This document shows, piece by piece, positions 8,054 through 17,278 of a stretch of 64,000 nt of DNA. Positions within the stretch are counted from its first letter, which is position 1. Each line of letters starts with the position of its first letter. Position numbers and translations under genes: made by a program. Under the pieces are notes generated by a model that saw only the letters and a program-made list of their open reading frames with translations, ran no database searches and was not told the DNA's origin. Origin of the DNA: Desulfatitalea alkaliphila (GTDB lineage: Bacteria > Desulfobacterota > Desulfobacteria > Desulfobacterales > Desulfosarcinaceae); assembly GCF_022968795.1 (NCBI RefSeq), contig NZ_JALJRB010000005.1:62001-126000 (forward strand), read 5' to 3'.

Positions 8054-8824
8054 TCACCCATCCCGCAACTGCTTGCCGGTCAAACGCAGAAACAGGTCGT
8101 CCAGATCGGCACAGCCGGCGTGTTTTGCGATCAGCGCCGCAGGACTGCCGCAATCCAGGCGTTTTCCCCGGTCGATGATGGCCACGCGGGAAATGAGCCG
8201 GCGCGCTTCCTCCATATAGTGGGTGGTATAGACCATGGCCACACCGGCGTCCCGCAATCGGGCCAGGCTCTCCATGATCAGGTGGCGCGATTGGGCATCG
8301 ACCCCCACGGTGGGCTCGTCCAGAAAGAGCAACGGCGGACGGTGCAGAATGCCGGCCGCCAGGTTGGCCCGCCGCTTCATGCCCCCGGAAAAGCTGCCCA
8401 CCGGCGCGTCGGCCCGCTCGGTCAAACCGGCCAGGCGCAAGCCTTCCCGCACCCCCTCTTTGAGCGCCGCGCCGCGCAATCCGTACATACGTCCGAAATA
8501 GGTCAAATTCTCCGCTGCGCTGAGCCGGTCGAAGAGCGCCAGTTCCTGGGGAACGACACCGAAGTGACGGCGCACGCGCTCGGGGTGGGCCACGCCATCT
8601 ACGCCGCAGATGGACAGGCGCCCTGCCGTGGGACGCAGCAGGGTGCTCATGATGGAGATGGCGGTGGTTTTGCCGGCGCCGTTGGGCCCCAGCAATCCCA
8701 CAATCTCCCCGCGATGCACCGTCAGGTCAAGGCCGTCCAGGGCGGGCGCCGCCGAACCGGGGTACACCTTGGTCAAGCCGTGCACTTCCAGCACCGTCCC
8801 GTTATGATCGCCCTCGTTGTTCAC
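8054..8824 (-). CDS. ABC transporter ATP-binding protein
   Basis: A 256-residue ATPase with Walker A GPNGAGKTT (about residues 45-53), signature SFSGGM (about 143), Walker B LLFLDEPTVG (about 164) and the H-loop histidine in YTTHYMEEA. The DRA/CcmA-type sequence pattern fits ATPases paired with ABC-2 permeases that export lipids or drugs. The start is GTG 8824 with GAGGGG four bases upstream. It is the promoter-proximal gene of the two-gene exporter. The spacer upstream (8825-9253) separates it from a divergent membrane protein gene. Confidence 0.9.
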   Translation of the reverse strand: MNNEGDHNGTVLEVHGLTKVYPGSAAPALDGLDLTVHRGEIVGLLGPNGAGKTTAISIMSTLLRPTAGRLSICGVDGVAHPERVRRHFGVVPQELALFDRLSAAENLTYFGRMYGLRGAALKEGVREGLRLAGLTERADAPVGSFSGGMKRRANLAAGILHRPPLLFLDEPTVGVDAQSRHLIMESLARLRDAGVAMVYTTHYMEEARRLISRVAIIDRGKRLDCGSPAALIAKHAGCADLDDLFLRLTGKQLRDG

Positions 8825-9253
8825 GCGGCCCCTCGCCTTTCGTCACCGGTGCGGCGCCCGCAACAACGGGCCCCGGCACCAATATGGAAGCCTTCCTGAT
8901 AGCATGGATAACAACGACTGTTAAGATCCAAATCCAAATCGGGATCGGGATCGAGAACGAGAACGAGAACGAAAAAAACACGCCACAGCGCAATGTCCGA
9001 AAAACCCCAATTTCGATTCTGATGACAATCCCGATTTCGATAGCGATTGAAAATTCCGACTTTTTACGAGACCATCAAAATTGCACGGGAACGAAATCCC
9101 TCCCGGCGTATGGAACGGTTTGACCCGTCGGCGCGCGCCATATATAATCCCCCCATTTCAACTTGACCCGAAGATGCACTGCGCCGAAGGTTTCTCATTC
9201 GCGGTGCCGACCGTCGACGATGGTGGCTTTTCTCCCAACCCTTCACCCCTCTT
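8825..9253. other. Divergent intergenic region with hexamer element
   Basis: No gene is visible. The region must hold promoters for the minus-strand exporter and the plus-strand GATE protein, but I cannot identify them. The middle is occupied by the hexamer element described separately. Confidence 0.5.
8927..9045. repeat. Hexamer-array element, copy 1
   Basis: Tandem hexamers of the types AAATCC, GGGATC and GAACGA run from 8927 to 8972. An inverted tail, ATCCCGATTTCGATAGCG, lies at about 9028-9045. A second element with the same array type and the same TTTCGATAGCG tail is at 20791-20870. Confidence 0.6.
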
Positions 9254-10225
9254 GTGCCGATTGCCATGAACACTGCCGAATTCCGCAACACGTTGCGCTT
9301 GAGCCTGACCGCCGGTGTGCAGAAGGGATGGACCGGTTTCGTGTGGATGCTCAAGATTCTGGTGCCCATCTCCTTTCTGTCCATGCTGTTGGAGTACAGT
9401 GGGGTGTTGTACCGCCTCAATGCGGTGCTCGAACCGGCCATGGGCATATTGAGCCTGCCGCCCATGGCGGCGCTGCCGCTGGTGATCGGTATCGTCACCA
9501 ATATCTACGGGGGCATTGCCGCCATGGTGATGCTGCCGCTGACCATGGAGCAGATGACCCTGATCGCCATCTTTCTGCTCATTTCCCACAACATGATCCA
9601 GGAAGGCATCATTCAGGCCAAGTCGGGCATACACCCCATCAAGGCGACCGTCATCCGCCTGGTGGCCTCCGTGGTGACGGTGATGGTGTCGGCCCGCTTC
9701 ATGGATACCGGTTCCGTAAGCGCAACCGCCGCCCAGCTGACGGCGGCGGCCCCGTCCACCCTTCCATTTACCACCGTCCTCGGCCAATGGGCACTGGCCA
9801 TGCTCTATCTGAGCCTGAAGATTTTTCTGATCATCATGGTGTTGATGATCGTCCTGTCGGCCATGAAAAACTTCCACCTGCTCGGCTGGCTGATCCGGCT
9901 TTTGAGCCCTGTTTTACGAACACTGGGGCTCAACCAGCGGGTGGGCACCCTCTGGCTGACGGCCGCGGCCTTCGGCATCGCATATGGCGCGGCGGTGATA
10001 CTGGAAGAGGTACGGGAAGGCAACCTGACCAAGGACGAGCTGGAACGACTGCACATGTCCATTGGCATCAATCACTCCATGATCGAGGACCCGGCCCTGT
10101 TCATGGTGCTGGGCATCAGCGCCTTCTGGCTATGGGTGCCGCGGCTGATCACGGCCATCGTGGCCGTGCATCTTTTCGGGCTCTGGATCCGTTGGCGCAA
10201 TCGACGGGCGGAACAGGCCGGGTAA
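9254..10225 (+). CDS. GATE (nucleoside recognition) domain membrane protein
   Basis: A roughly 320-residue polytopic protein with about eight hydrophobic segments. The two halves (near residues 30-150 and 190-310) each carry the Gly/Asn-rich GATE-type pattern (IVTNIYGGIAAMVMLP; GIAYGAAVILEE) found in SpmA/SpmB and FeoB-like membrane proteins. The substrate is unknown. The start may be GTG 9254 or ATG 9266; neither has a strong ribosome site. It is a single gene transcribed towards the convergent 10240-11439 gene. Confidence 0.75.
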   Translation: MPIAMNTAEFRNTLRLSLTAGVQKGWTGFVWMLKILVPISFLSMLLEYSGVLYRLNAVLEPAMGILSLPPMAALPLVIGIVTNIYGGIAAMVMLPLTMEQMTLIAIFLLISHNMIQEGIIQAKSGIHPIKATVIRLVASVVTVMVSARFMDTGSVSATAAQLTAAAPSTLPFTTVLGQWALAMLYLSLKIFLIIMVLMIVLSAMKNFHLLGWLIRLLSPVLRTLGLNQRVGTLWLTAAAFGIAYGAAVILEEVREGNLTKDELERLHMSIGINHSMIEDPALFMVLGISAFWLWVPRLITAIVAVHLFGLWIRWRNRRAEQAG

Positions 10226-10239
10226 GGGCCCGCGCAAGA

Positions 10240-11439
10240 CTACTCCATGACCTCCACCCGCGGCACCTGATAGAGCCCCATCAACACCTCATCGAAGTAG
10301 TCGGGCAGGTAGCGATCCCACAGGCGAATGGGCAGCGACCCGATTGCGGTGCGGTTTGAGGCGGCGAAGGCGAAAAGGTAGGCGATCAGAAATTCGATGT
10401 TGCGGGCCAACTGACCGTTGTATTGCTGGGTGATGCGCTGCTGTTCGATGCGGTCTTCATGCATGCAACGCCCCAGCTCGCTTTCCAGCATCTCCTGGTA
10501 ATTGCACAGAATCACTTCCAGGTGCACATGTTCTTCGGCGGATAGTACAAAGGTCTTGAAACGCTCTTGTACCCGGGCCGGATCGAACCCGCCTTGCTGC
10601 ATCCGTTGCACCAGGGCCGCACTGAGGGGCTTTTCCGTCAAGGCGTCCCGGTCCGGTGTGTAGCGCACAATCAAATTGACCGCATTGTAGCGGCCGCGGT
10701 GCTCCTCGATCTCGATGATCCGGCACCGCTCCATGCGGGCGATCCGCTCCAGCAGGCGGGGGCGCTGGTCGTCCGGCACGATCATCTTGACGCCGGCCAC
10801 ATCCTGAATCACCAGTGGGGTGTCCGTGAAGATGGGCCGATCGTGCTTCAGATCCTCCAGCAAACGGGTTTCGGCGCCCAGGAACTCGGCGATCATCTCT
10901 TCGGGAGGGGTGATCAGGGCGTCCACCGGCACCCCTGCGCGCAGGGCCCGCTCCTTGGCCAGCAACTCGGCCCGGTCCTTGATGGTGACGTAGATCTGGT
11001 CGATGATGCGCCGCGCGATCTTCTCGGCCAGACGGCGCGAGCGCTTGATGCGGCCGGTACCGACCATGAGCGGCCCGTTCTCTTGTGATGTGAAATAGAG
11101 TATGCCGTGATAAGGGGTTTCCCGATAGAACATGCCCGGTTGGCGGCGGTAGGCGGCCACCATCTCGTCGATGCGCGCATTGTGCATCGGGCAGTGGGCC
11201 ACGATGGCGTCCTTGAGGTCGGCTTTGCGCCGCGAGGGACGCACGATCAGCGGACCGGCGTGCAATTGCCCGAATAGTTGTTCGCTGAACACCTTGAGGT
11301 AGCGCGACACATAGGCGTTGTTGAAATGCACCAGCCGCCGGATGGCATCGGCGTCGCCGGGTTCGACCCGATGGTACATCCAGCGGCGTATCAATTGCTG
11401 CAGTGCGCCGCGGTGCAGATAACCGGTGATGGTGATCAT
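10240..11439 (-). CDS. Conserved protein of unknown function
   Basis: A 399-residue soluble protein with no signal peptide or membrane helix. I do not recognise a family. A central segment (DVAGVKMIVPDD, then a stretch ending NAVNLIVRYTP) is weakly reminiscent of the RelA/SpoT nucleotidyltransferase core, but the catalytic signature is not evident. The C-terminal 100 residues are predicted helical. It starts 7 bp after the GAPDH stop with AGGG upstream and is the last gene of the operon PEP-synthase-like protein/GAPDH/this protein, so a role tied to lower glycolysis or its control is possible. Confidence 0.7.
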   Translation of the reverse strand: MITITGYLHRGALQQLIRRWMYHRVEPGDADAIRRLVHFNNAYVSRYLKVFSEQLFGQLHAGPLIVRPSRRKADLKDAIVAHCPMHNARIDEMVAAYRRQPGMFYRETPYHGILYFTSQENGPLMVGTGRIKRSRRLAEKIARRIIDQIYVTIKDRAELLAKERALRAGVPVDALITPPEEMIAEFLGAETRLLEDLKHDRPIFTDTPLVIQDVAGVKMIVPDDQRPRLLERIARMERCRIIEIEEHRGRYNAVNLIVRYTPDRDALTEKPLSAALVQRMQQGGFDPARVQERFKTFVLSAEEHVHLEVILCNYQEMLESELGRCMHEDRIEQQRITQQYNGQLARNIEFLIAYLFAFAASNRTAIGSLPIRLWDRYLPDYFDEVLMGLYQVPRVEVME

Positions 11440-11446
11440 GGATGCC

Positions 11447-12706
11447 CTACATGCCCTCGGCGACCGACACCGTGCGATCCCCCAGCAGATTCACATAGCT
11501 GCCCATTTCGTTGTCGTACCAACCATAGATCACCGCCTGGGTGACCCGGGGGCGGACGGTGGTGCTGTCCATGGTTTTCAACAGGGCTTCGGGGATTCCC
11601 GGCACCTTTTGCAGATCGATGGCCAGCTCGGCGGTGCGGGTGTGAATTTCATGCCCCTCGATGATGGCGGCGGCACGGGGCAACCCGATGATATCGCCGG
11701 AAACGTTCTGCTCCCGGGAAAAATGCAGATATCCGTTGGGATCCTCGGCGGCCGCCCGCTCGTAGATGGTGTGCAGCACCTCGCGGGTGACGCCGGGTCC
11801 GTCCGGCGACTCCTGGATGCTGAGCACCAGGATGATCAGCGATCCGGTGCTGGTGGGAATGCGTACCGACTCGGCGATGAAACCGATGCCTTTCATCTCC
11901 GGAATCACGAGACCCAAGGCCTCGGCGGCGCCGGTGGTGGTCAGGATGATGTTGTTGAGAATGCTGCGGTTCTTGCGCAGGTCGCTTTTGCCGCCCTTGG
12001 GAAGACGGTCCAGCACTTGCTGGGAACCGGTGGCGGCGTGCACCGTGGCCATCGAAGCCGAAAGGATCCGCGACGCGCCGAAGGCATCCATCACCGGTTT
12101 GATCATGTGGGCCAGACATGTGGTGGTGCAGGAAGCATTGGAGATCACTTTGTGGCGCCGCGGATCGTAGTGGCTTTCGTTGATGCCCATGACGGTGGTG
12201 ACCGCATCTTCCGGCATGGGGGTCGCCTTGGCCTTGATCTTGAAGGGCGCTGACAGGATCACCTTTTCGGCGCCGCACATCAGGTGGCCGCGCAAGGAAC
12301 CCTTGGCATGGTCGCCGGGCACGGTGGGGTCGAGAAACTGTCCGGTGGTGTCCACCACCAAAGGCACCCCCCACCGCCCCCAACCGATGGTACCGGGATT
12401 GCGTTCCTCTCGCAAAAAGCGCACCGGAACCCCGTCGACCCGCATGCTGCCTTCGGCCTCGTCAAGGTCCGTCACCACCGGCAGGCCCCGATAGCCATGC
12501 AGATAACCGTGCAAAGCACCATAAGTGGAATCGCGCTGCAGATAGTGGGCGATGTCGGCCAACCCGCCGCCGACGGGCCGGCCGACATTGACCACAATCT
12601 CATCGAAATATTTGCGCCCCACATGGTGCCAGAGGGTCAACTTACCGATCCGCCCGAAACCATTTATCCCCAACCGCCGCACTGCGATGTCTGCAATATC
12701 GTTCAT
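11447..12706 (-). CDS. gap: Glyceraldehyde-3-phosphate dehydrogenase
   Basis: A 419-residue enzyme, longer than the usual 330-340, that oxidises glyceraldehyde-3-phosphate with NAD(P). The NAD-binding start is LGINGFGRIGKL. The catalytic loop is SNASCTTTCLAH, with Cys followed by TTTC, and the substrate-loop motif TTTGAAEALG and C-terminal YGWYDNEMGSY are intact. Extra length comes from insertions in the NAD-binding half (about residues 40-130). ATG 12706 is preferred because GGGGGA lies four bases upstream; an ATG four codons earlier is alternative. It lies between the PEP-synthase-like gene and the unknown 399-residue protein. Confidence 0.9.
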   Translation of the reverse strand: MNDIADIAVRRLGINGFGRIGKLTLWHHVGRKYFDEIVVNVGRPVGGGLADIAHYLQRDSTYGALHGYLHGYRGLPVVTDLDEAEGSMRVDGVPVRFLREERNPGTIGWGRWGVPLVVDTTGQFLDPTVPGDHAKGSLRGHLMCGAEKVILSAPFKIKAKATPMPEDAVTTVMGINESHYDPRRHKVISNASCTTTCLAHMIKPVMDAFGASRILSASMATVHAATGSQQVLDRLPKGGKSDLRKNRSILNNIILTTTGAAEALGLVIPEMKGIGFIAESVRIPTSTGSLIILVLSIQESPDGPGVTREVLHTIYERAAAEDPNGYLHFSREQNVSGDIIGLPRAAAIIEGHEIHTRTAELAIDLQKVPGIPEALLKTMDSTTVRPRVTQAVIYGWYDNEMGSYVNLLGDRTVSVAEGM

Positions 12707-12739
12707 ACCATCCCCCATTCTAAAATGACCCCATCCTTC

Positions 12740-12769
12740 AACTTAACACTTAACACTTAAAACTTAAAA
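12740..12769. repeat. ACTTAAAA octamer array, copy 2
   Basis: ACTTAACACTTAACACTTAA continuing into AACTTAAAAC, located between the PEP-synthase-like gene and GAPDH, directly next to the GC-palindrome block. Confidence 0.6.
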
Positions 12770-12801
12770 CCCGCGCCGGCGCGCCCGGCGCGCCCGGCGC
12801 G
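12770..12801 (-). terminator. GC-palindrome block, possible attenuator or terminator
   Basis: Three overlapping GGCGCGCC-type palindromes lie two bases after the stop of the PEP-synthase-like gene. On the minus strand they can fold into a very GC-rich hairpin followed by GGGTTTTAAGTTTTAAG. This fits a terminator or attenuator between this gene and GAPDH, though the T-run is interrupted. Confidence 0.45.
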
Positions 12802-12803
12802 TT

Positions 12804-15800
12804 TCATGCCTCCTTGATCTTGATGCAGCCCGCGTAGACCGACCCTTCGCGCCCGTCGATGCTGATGGGGTCTCCCGAGCGCAGGGTGCGGGTGCCGAAG
12901 GTGATCACGCCGGCCCGCTCATCACAAACCATTTCCCCGCAGCCCACCACGCAGGTCTTTCCCAGCCGGTGGGCCACCACCGCGGCATGGGAGGTGACGC
13001 CGCCGCGGGCGGTGAGCAAACCGTCGGCGGCGAAGATCTCCCGGATGTCGTCGGGCACCGTGTCGCCACGGGCCAGAATCAGAGCGGTGCGGGGCTCCTT
13101 GTCCCGCCATTGTTCGATCTCTTCCAGGTTGAACACCAACCGGCCGCTCATGGCACCGGCGCTGATCCCGATGCCGTGGCCCAGGTAGGCGTCGGCCGGA
13201 ACATGGGCCGGATCGAAGGCCAGCACCCGTTTGCGTTCGCGAATGGCCATGTCCCGCGTCTGCAATAAATACAGATCCTCGGCCGACGGCGTTTCGAAAG
13301 TGAACTCCATCTCCTGGGGACTCCAGCCGCGGTGGAACACCAACTCCTGGGCCCAGTTCATCATGGTGGCGTAGATTTCCGGAAAGTGGGTCTCCAGGGT
13401 GATGTCGGTCTCGCGCATCTCGATCTCCTGCTGCTTGATGGAGATGGGCAGGGTTTGCACCAGGCCGGCCACCACATCCTCGCCCTGGTTCTCCACGGTG
13501 AAATCGCCCCAGAGACTCAGGTTTTCCCCCGACCAGCGCGGATTGTGGGTGAAAATCACCCCGGCCCCCGACTGCTGCGACAAATTGCCGAAGACCATGG
13601 TCTGCACGGTGATGGCCGTGCCCCAGTCATCGGAAATGCCCATGATCTGCCGGTAGGTCTCTGCCTTGGCCGAGTACCAGGAGTCCAACACGCTGCGGAT
13701 GGTGTGCTGCAGTTGTTCCAGCGGCGCCTCGGGAATCTCCAGGCCGGCGTCCAGAATGCGCTGCCGGTAACTCATGGCCACCTGTCGCATGTGATCGCCG
13801 CTGAACTCCTTTTTCAGAGGGATGCCCAGGGCTTTTTTATACTCGCCGATGATGGCGTCGAAATCGTCGCGCCGCAATCCGAGTCCCATGCCGAAGCATT
13901 GCAAAAAGCGGCGATAACTGTCCCAGGCGAACCAGGGGTTGCCGCTGCGGGCGGCCAGCCCCGCCGTGATGGTGGCGTTCATCCCCACGTTGAGATAGGT
14001 GTCCATCATGCCGGGCTGGGAAATGGACGATCCACTGCGCACCGAGAAGAGCAACGGATCGGCGGGATCGGCGAAGCGTTTGCCGCTGCGCTGTTCGAGG
14101 GCCTTGATGTGCCGGATCACCTGGGCGTTGAAATTCTCCAGGGCCGGCGGAAAGGTCTCGATGATCTCGCGACAGCGGAACACTTCGGTGGTGATGATGA
14201 AACCGGGCGGTACCGGCATGCCGAATTGCTGCAATTTGACCAGGTTGAGCCCCTTGTTACCCAGGAAGATGATGCCGGCCGCCAGCGGATTGGGTTGCTG
14301 CAAGGCGGTGACGGCCCGCTCGGGGTCGTAGTTGAGCAGCAAACGCAACTTCTCCTTGGGCAACTGGCTCGCCTGGTGAAACAGGGTGTTGAGAATGCGG
14401 CTCAGGAAACGATCGAGCTGCTGCAGGCCGGGCGATGTGGCGAGCCGGTCACGGAAGAAAATCTCCGAAGTGCGATGGCAAAGCCGCTCCCGATCCGTTC
14501 CCGGCGCGCAATCATTGGGCTTGTACTTGTCCAGGATATGCTCGGCGGGCGCGGTTTCCAGAATGCGCGTCAGGTGTTCGCCGTGGACCGTGTTGAAGTA
14601 GTCGTTGATGATGTTTTGGACCGCCTGGGCGAACCCTTTGAAAATGTCCAGGTACTGGGTGAAGCTGAAACCGCGGATTTCCAGCGAATGACTCAGCAGA
14701 TCCAATTCGCGCTCGTATTCGGCCGAGGCGATACCGTCGATTTGCAGCACCTTGTTGAACAGTTTGAGCCGGTCGTGGATCTGATGGCAGGTGGCCTTGG
14801 TGATGAAGCGCAAATCGATGGATTCGATCAACTCTTCGAACAGCACGTTGACCAGGGCCTCGATGCGCAAGGTGAGGCCCATGGCATCGAACTTGAGCTC
14901 GTTGTAGCTGCCGTACATGGAGGGAATGTCCACCGTGAAGTGGCGTTTTTTGTAGATGTTCTCCCGGATCTCGAACTGCTCGGGCGATAAAATGATCTCC
15001 TTGAGCACGCCCAGATAATCGAGCAACTTACCGAGCTTCGGCACCAGCGCATCGGTGTCCAGGGCCTCCTTGAGCAGTGCCAAACGGGGAAAGGCTTCGG
15101 CCGCCAGTTGATCCACATAGCGGCGCAGTTGCTTGAAGTCCAGGTTGTATTTGTGATTGAGCTGCTTGTGCAGCTCGACGAACAGCACCACCCGCTCGCG
15201 ATCGACATCACCACCGACTTGCAGCGCCGCCAGCCGGTCGCGCAATACCGTCTCGTCCATGGCCGGCAGATCGTCGGGCATGGCCACTGCGTCGGCGTCC
15301 AGCGCCTGCAGAACCTGGTGGATGCCGTCGATGTGGATCCCCTGACATTCAATCCGGTTGTATATGGACGGCGGCAGATGGGCTTGCAGGGGCTGTTTGT
15401 CCTTGGTGCGCCAGAAATGGAGCACCGCCTCCATCAGGTTCAGGATGCGGTTGCTACCCTCCACGTGGCTCTGCTTGCGCAGGAAGTGAATCAGCGGATC
15501 GCGCCGGTGACTGATCTCGTCGATACGGGTGGAGATGTCGCGCAGTTCGCCTTCGGCGCCGATGTCGTTGAAATAGACCGGAAAGAGACGGGCCAATTGT
15601 TTGACCAGGTTGTAGACCGGGGCGATATCGCTGTTGAACAGGCGGGTGAGGTCCCGGCCGAACAGATCGGTGTCGCGTATGAACACCCCGCTGATGGCCA
15701 GGTGGATGATCAGGTTGGAAAGCAGCCGACGGGCCCTTTTGGGTTGCAATCCCGCCAGGGTCAGCCAAACGCGGATATTCTGGATATGGGCCGGGTTGAC

Positions 15801-16985
15801 GCGAATCTGCCAGTCGTGGCCCACCCCTTGAATCCGGGGGGTCTGAAACCCGAGCTCGATGACGGCGCCAACAAACGCATCGATCAAATCACCGTCGTCG
15901 GTGCGGAAAATCTCCTGCCCCATGTTGAGCACGCAACTCAGGGCGGTGGTCGGAAAAAGATTCACGCTCTCTTGCAGAATGGCGAATGTCTTGCCGATCA
16001 ATTGACCGATGTAACGGCCGCTTTGCCGCGCGATCAATCCATTGAGGGTGCGATTGATGTCCCGCAGGGCATCCTCATGGATCAGGGACAATCCCTCGAT
16101 GCGCATGATGTGGAACAGAAAAAGCACCTTCCACGGCTGGCCCGGATCATCCCCGCCGACCGCCAACAATCGGTCGGGCACTTGGCGGTAGCACTGTACG
16201 ATGTCGTGATGGTCGCTCAAGCGGCAGAGGGCGTCCAGGGTGGCCCGCGCATCCAGGTCGGCGTGCCGTTCCAAACGCTTCAGTTCCTCTTGTTGGGCGC
16301 CCAGCGTGTCGTTGGTGATGGACACGAAAACCGATGCCACCTTCTCAGCGGCCGCCGGGTGCTCGGTTTCGGCCAAAAACCAGGCGAGTGGATCCTCCAG
16401 GGCGGTCCAATAGGACAAACCAAGCGCCAGGTAACGGACCAGCAACCGGTTGAGGGACGCGAACCCCTGCTGCTCCTCGCCGTTGGCCAGGCCTATGGCC
16501 CCGGCCAGGCGCTTGAGTCCGTAAAAACTGCTTACGAACAGTGTCAGCAGCGGTTCCGGCAGTTGATGCAGCCGGTCCAGGCTGTTGTTCAGCAAGACGG
16601 CGAAGCGATCATATTGATCGCCGGCGTTGCGGGCGATCTTTTCCAGAAAAAGCAGGAGGTTGTCGGCGGCATCCACCTTGACATCCGGAGGCGTATCGGC
16701 GGCCAGGGCCTCGAAAAACAGGTTGACCAACTGCTGGGCGGCGGCCGGCCCCGAGGGGTGGGCGCGCATCAAGTGGAAATGGTCCAGGGCGTAGCCGCGG
16801 GCACCATTGACAATGAACTGCCAGCTTTTGTAGGGGTGCGATACTTCTTTGAGAAATTCGTTGAGCCCCTCCAGCAAGCCATAGTAAGGCGCCATCACCG
16901 CTTGCAAGCTGCGGAAACGGGGCTCGATGGCCACCTCCACCTGGGTGCGGGCGAGGTTGACTTCCAAGGCTCTCGATTTGATCAT
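12804..16985 (-). CDS. PEP-synthase-like phosphotransfer protein without PEP-binding barrel
   Basis: A 1393-residue protein. Roughly residues 1-850 are helical and unrecognised. Residues about 900-1250 match the ATP-grasp domain of PEP synthase/PPDK (GNKGLNLVKLQQFGMPVPPGF, later FSVRSGSSISQPGMMDT). Near residue 1340 the swivelling phosphohistidine domain shows GGVTSHAAVVAHRLGKTC, with the catalytic His. The protein ends about 50 residues later, so the C-terminal TIM barrel that binds PEP/pyruvate is missing. It should autophosphorylate from ATP, but the acceptor is unknown. The start ATG 16985 has GGAGG five bases upstream. It heads an operon with GAPDH, which suggests a role in lower glycolysis/gluconeogenesis. 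Confidence 0.8.
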   Translation of the reverse strand: MIKSRALEVNLARTQVEVAIEPRFRSLQAVMAPYYGLLEGLNEFLKEVSHPYKSWQFIVNGARGYALDHFHLMRAHPSGPAAAQQLVNLFFEALAADTPPDVKVDAADNLLLFLEKIARNAGDQYDRFAVLLNNSLDRLHQLPEPLLTLFVSSFYGLKRLAGAIGLANGEEQQGFASLNRLLVRYLALGLSYWTALEDPLAWFLAETEHPAAAEKVASVFVSITNDTLGAQQEELKRLERHADLDARATLDALCRLSDHHDIVQCYRQVPDRLLAVGGDDPGQPWKVLFLFHIMRIEGLSLIHEDALRDINRTLNGLIARQSGRYIGQLIGKTFAILQESVNLFPTTALSCVLNMGQEIFRTDDGDLIDAFVGAVIELGFQTPRIQGVGHDWQIRVNPAHIQNIRVWLTLAGLQPKRARRLLSNLIIHLAISGVFIRDTDLFGRDLTRLFNSDIAPVYNLVKQLARLFPVYFNDIGAEGELRDISTRIDEISHRRDPLIHFLRKQSHVEGSNRILNLMEAVLHFWRTKDKQPLQAHLPPSIYNRIECQGIHIDGIHQVLQALDADAVAMPDDLPAMDETVLRDRLAALQVGGDVDRERVVLFVELHKQLNHKYNLDFKQLRRYVDQLAAEAFPRLALLKEALDTDALVPKLGKLLDYLGVLKEIILSPEQFEIRENIYKKRHFTVDIPSMYGSYNELKFDAMGLTLRIEALVNVLFEELIESIDLRFITKATCHQIHDRLKLFNKVLQIDGIASAEYERELDLLSHSLEIRGFSFTQYLDIFKGFAQAVQNIINDYFNTVHGEHLTRILETAPAEHILDKYKPNDCAPGTDRERLCHRTSEIFFRDRLATSPGLQQLDRFLSRILNTLFHQASQLPKEKLRLLLNYDPERAVTALQQPNPLAAGIIFLGNKGLNLVKLQQFGMPVPPGFIITTEVFRCREIIETFPPALENFNAQVIRHIKALEQRSGKRFADPADPLLFSVRSGSSISQPGMMDTYLNVGMNATITAGLAARSGNPWFAWDSYRRFLQCFGMGLGLRRDDFDAIIGEYKKALGIPLKKEFSGDHMRQVAMSYRQRILDAGLEIPEAPLEQLQHTIRSVLDSWYSAKAETYRQIMGISDDWGTAITVQTMVFGNLSQQSGAGVIFTHNPRWSGENLSLWGDFTVENQGEDVVAGLVQTLPISIKQQEIEMRETDITLETHFPEIYATMMNWAQELVFHRGWSPQEMEFTFETPSAEDLYLLQTRDMAIRERKRVLAFDPAHVPADAYLGHGIGISAGAMSGRLVFNLEEIEQWRDKEPRTALILARGDTVPDDIREIFAADGLLTARGGVTSHAAVVAHRLGKTCVVGCGEMVCDERAGVITFGTRTLRSGDPISIDGREGSVYAGCIKIKEA

Positions 16986-17094
16986 CCGTGCCTCCACAGG
17001 TACTGTATGGCATCGACCGTCATGGCAAGGCGGGATGAGAACAACTTACCAGAGCGACAGGATATATTCAAGCCGCGCGGCAGATCATCCCTCC

Positions 17095-17124
17095 TTGACA
17101 TTCACGACGCGCTGAACCTAAAAT
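17095..17124 (+). promoter_or_regulatory. Sigma-70-type promoter for the kinase/NtrC operon
   Basis: TTGACA at 17095-17100 and TAAAAT at 17119-17124, separated by 18 bp, in the divergent region upstream of the sensor kinase gene. The distance to the start codon (about 155 bp) leaves a long leader. Confidence 0.5.
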
Positions 17125-17278
17125 CAAACAATGATTTTGATTCCGTATCGGCGCCGTCCGATCGGTTCTCCTCCGATATGTATGTTACGCTTGCACTGAA
17201 CAACCATCGCCGGGCGACGGCCGAAGCCACCGCCGGCGTCCTGTCCATGATCGACAAAACCCCGGCCGGGGAGGTTCC

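Noticed and set aside
8927-8972. CRISPR array
   Set aside because: Repeat units are 6 bases with no spacers.
10240-11439. RelA/SpoT-type (p)ppGpp synthetase
   Set aside because: Only a short segment is vaguely similar; the synthetase catalytic motif and the HD domain are not seen.
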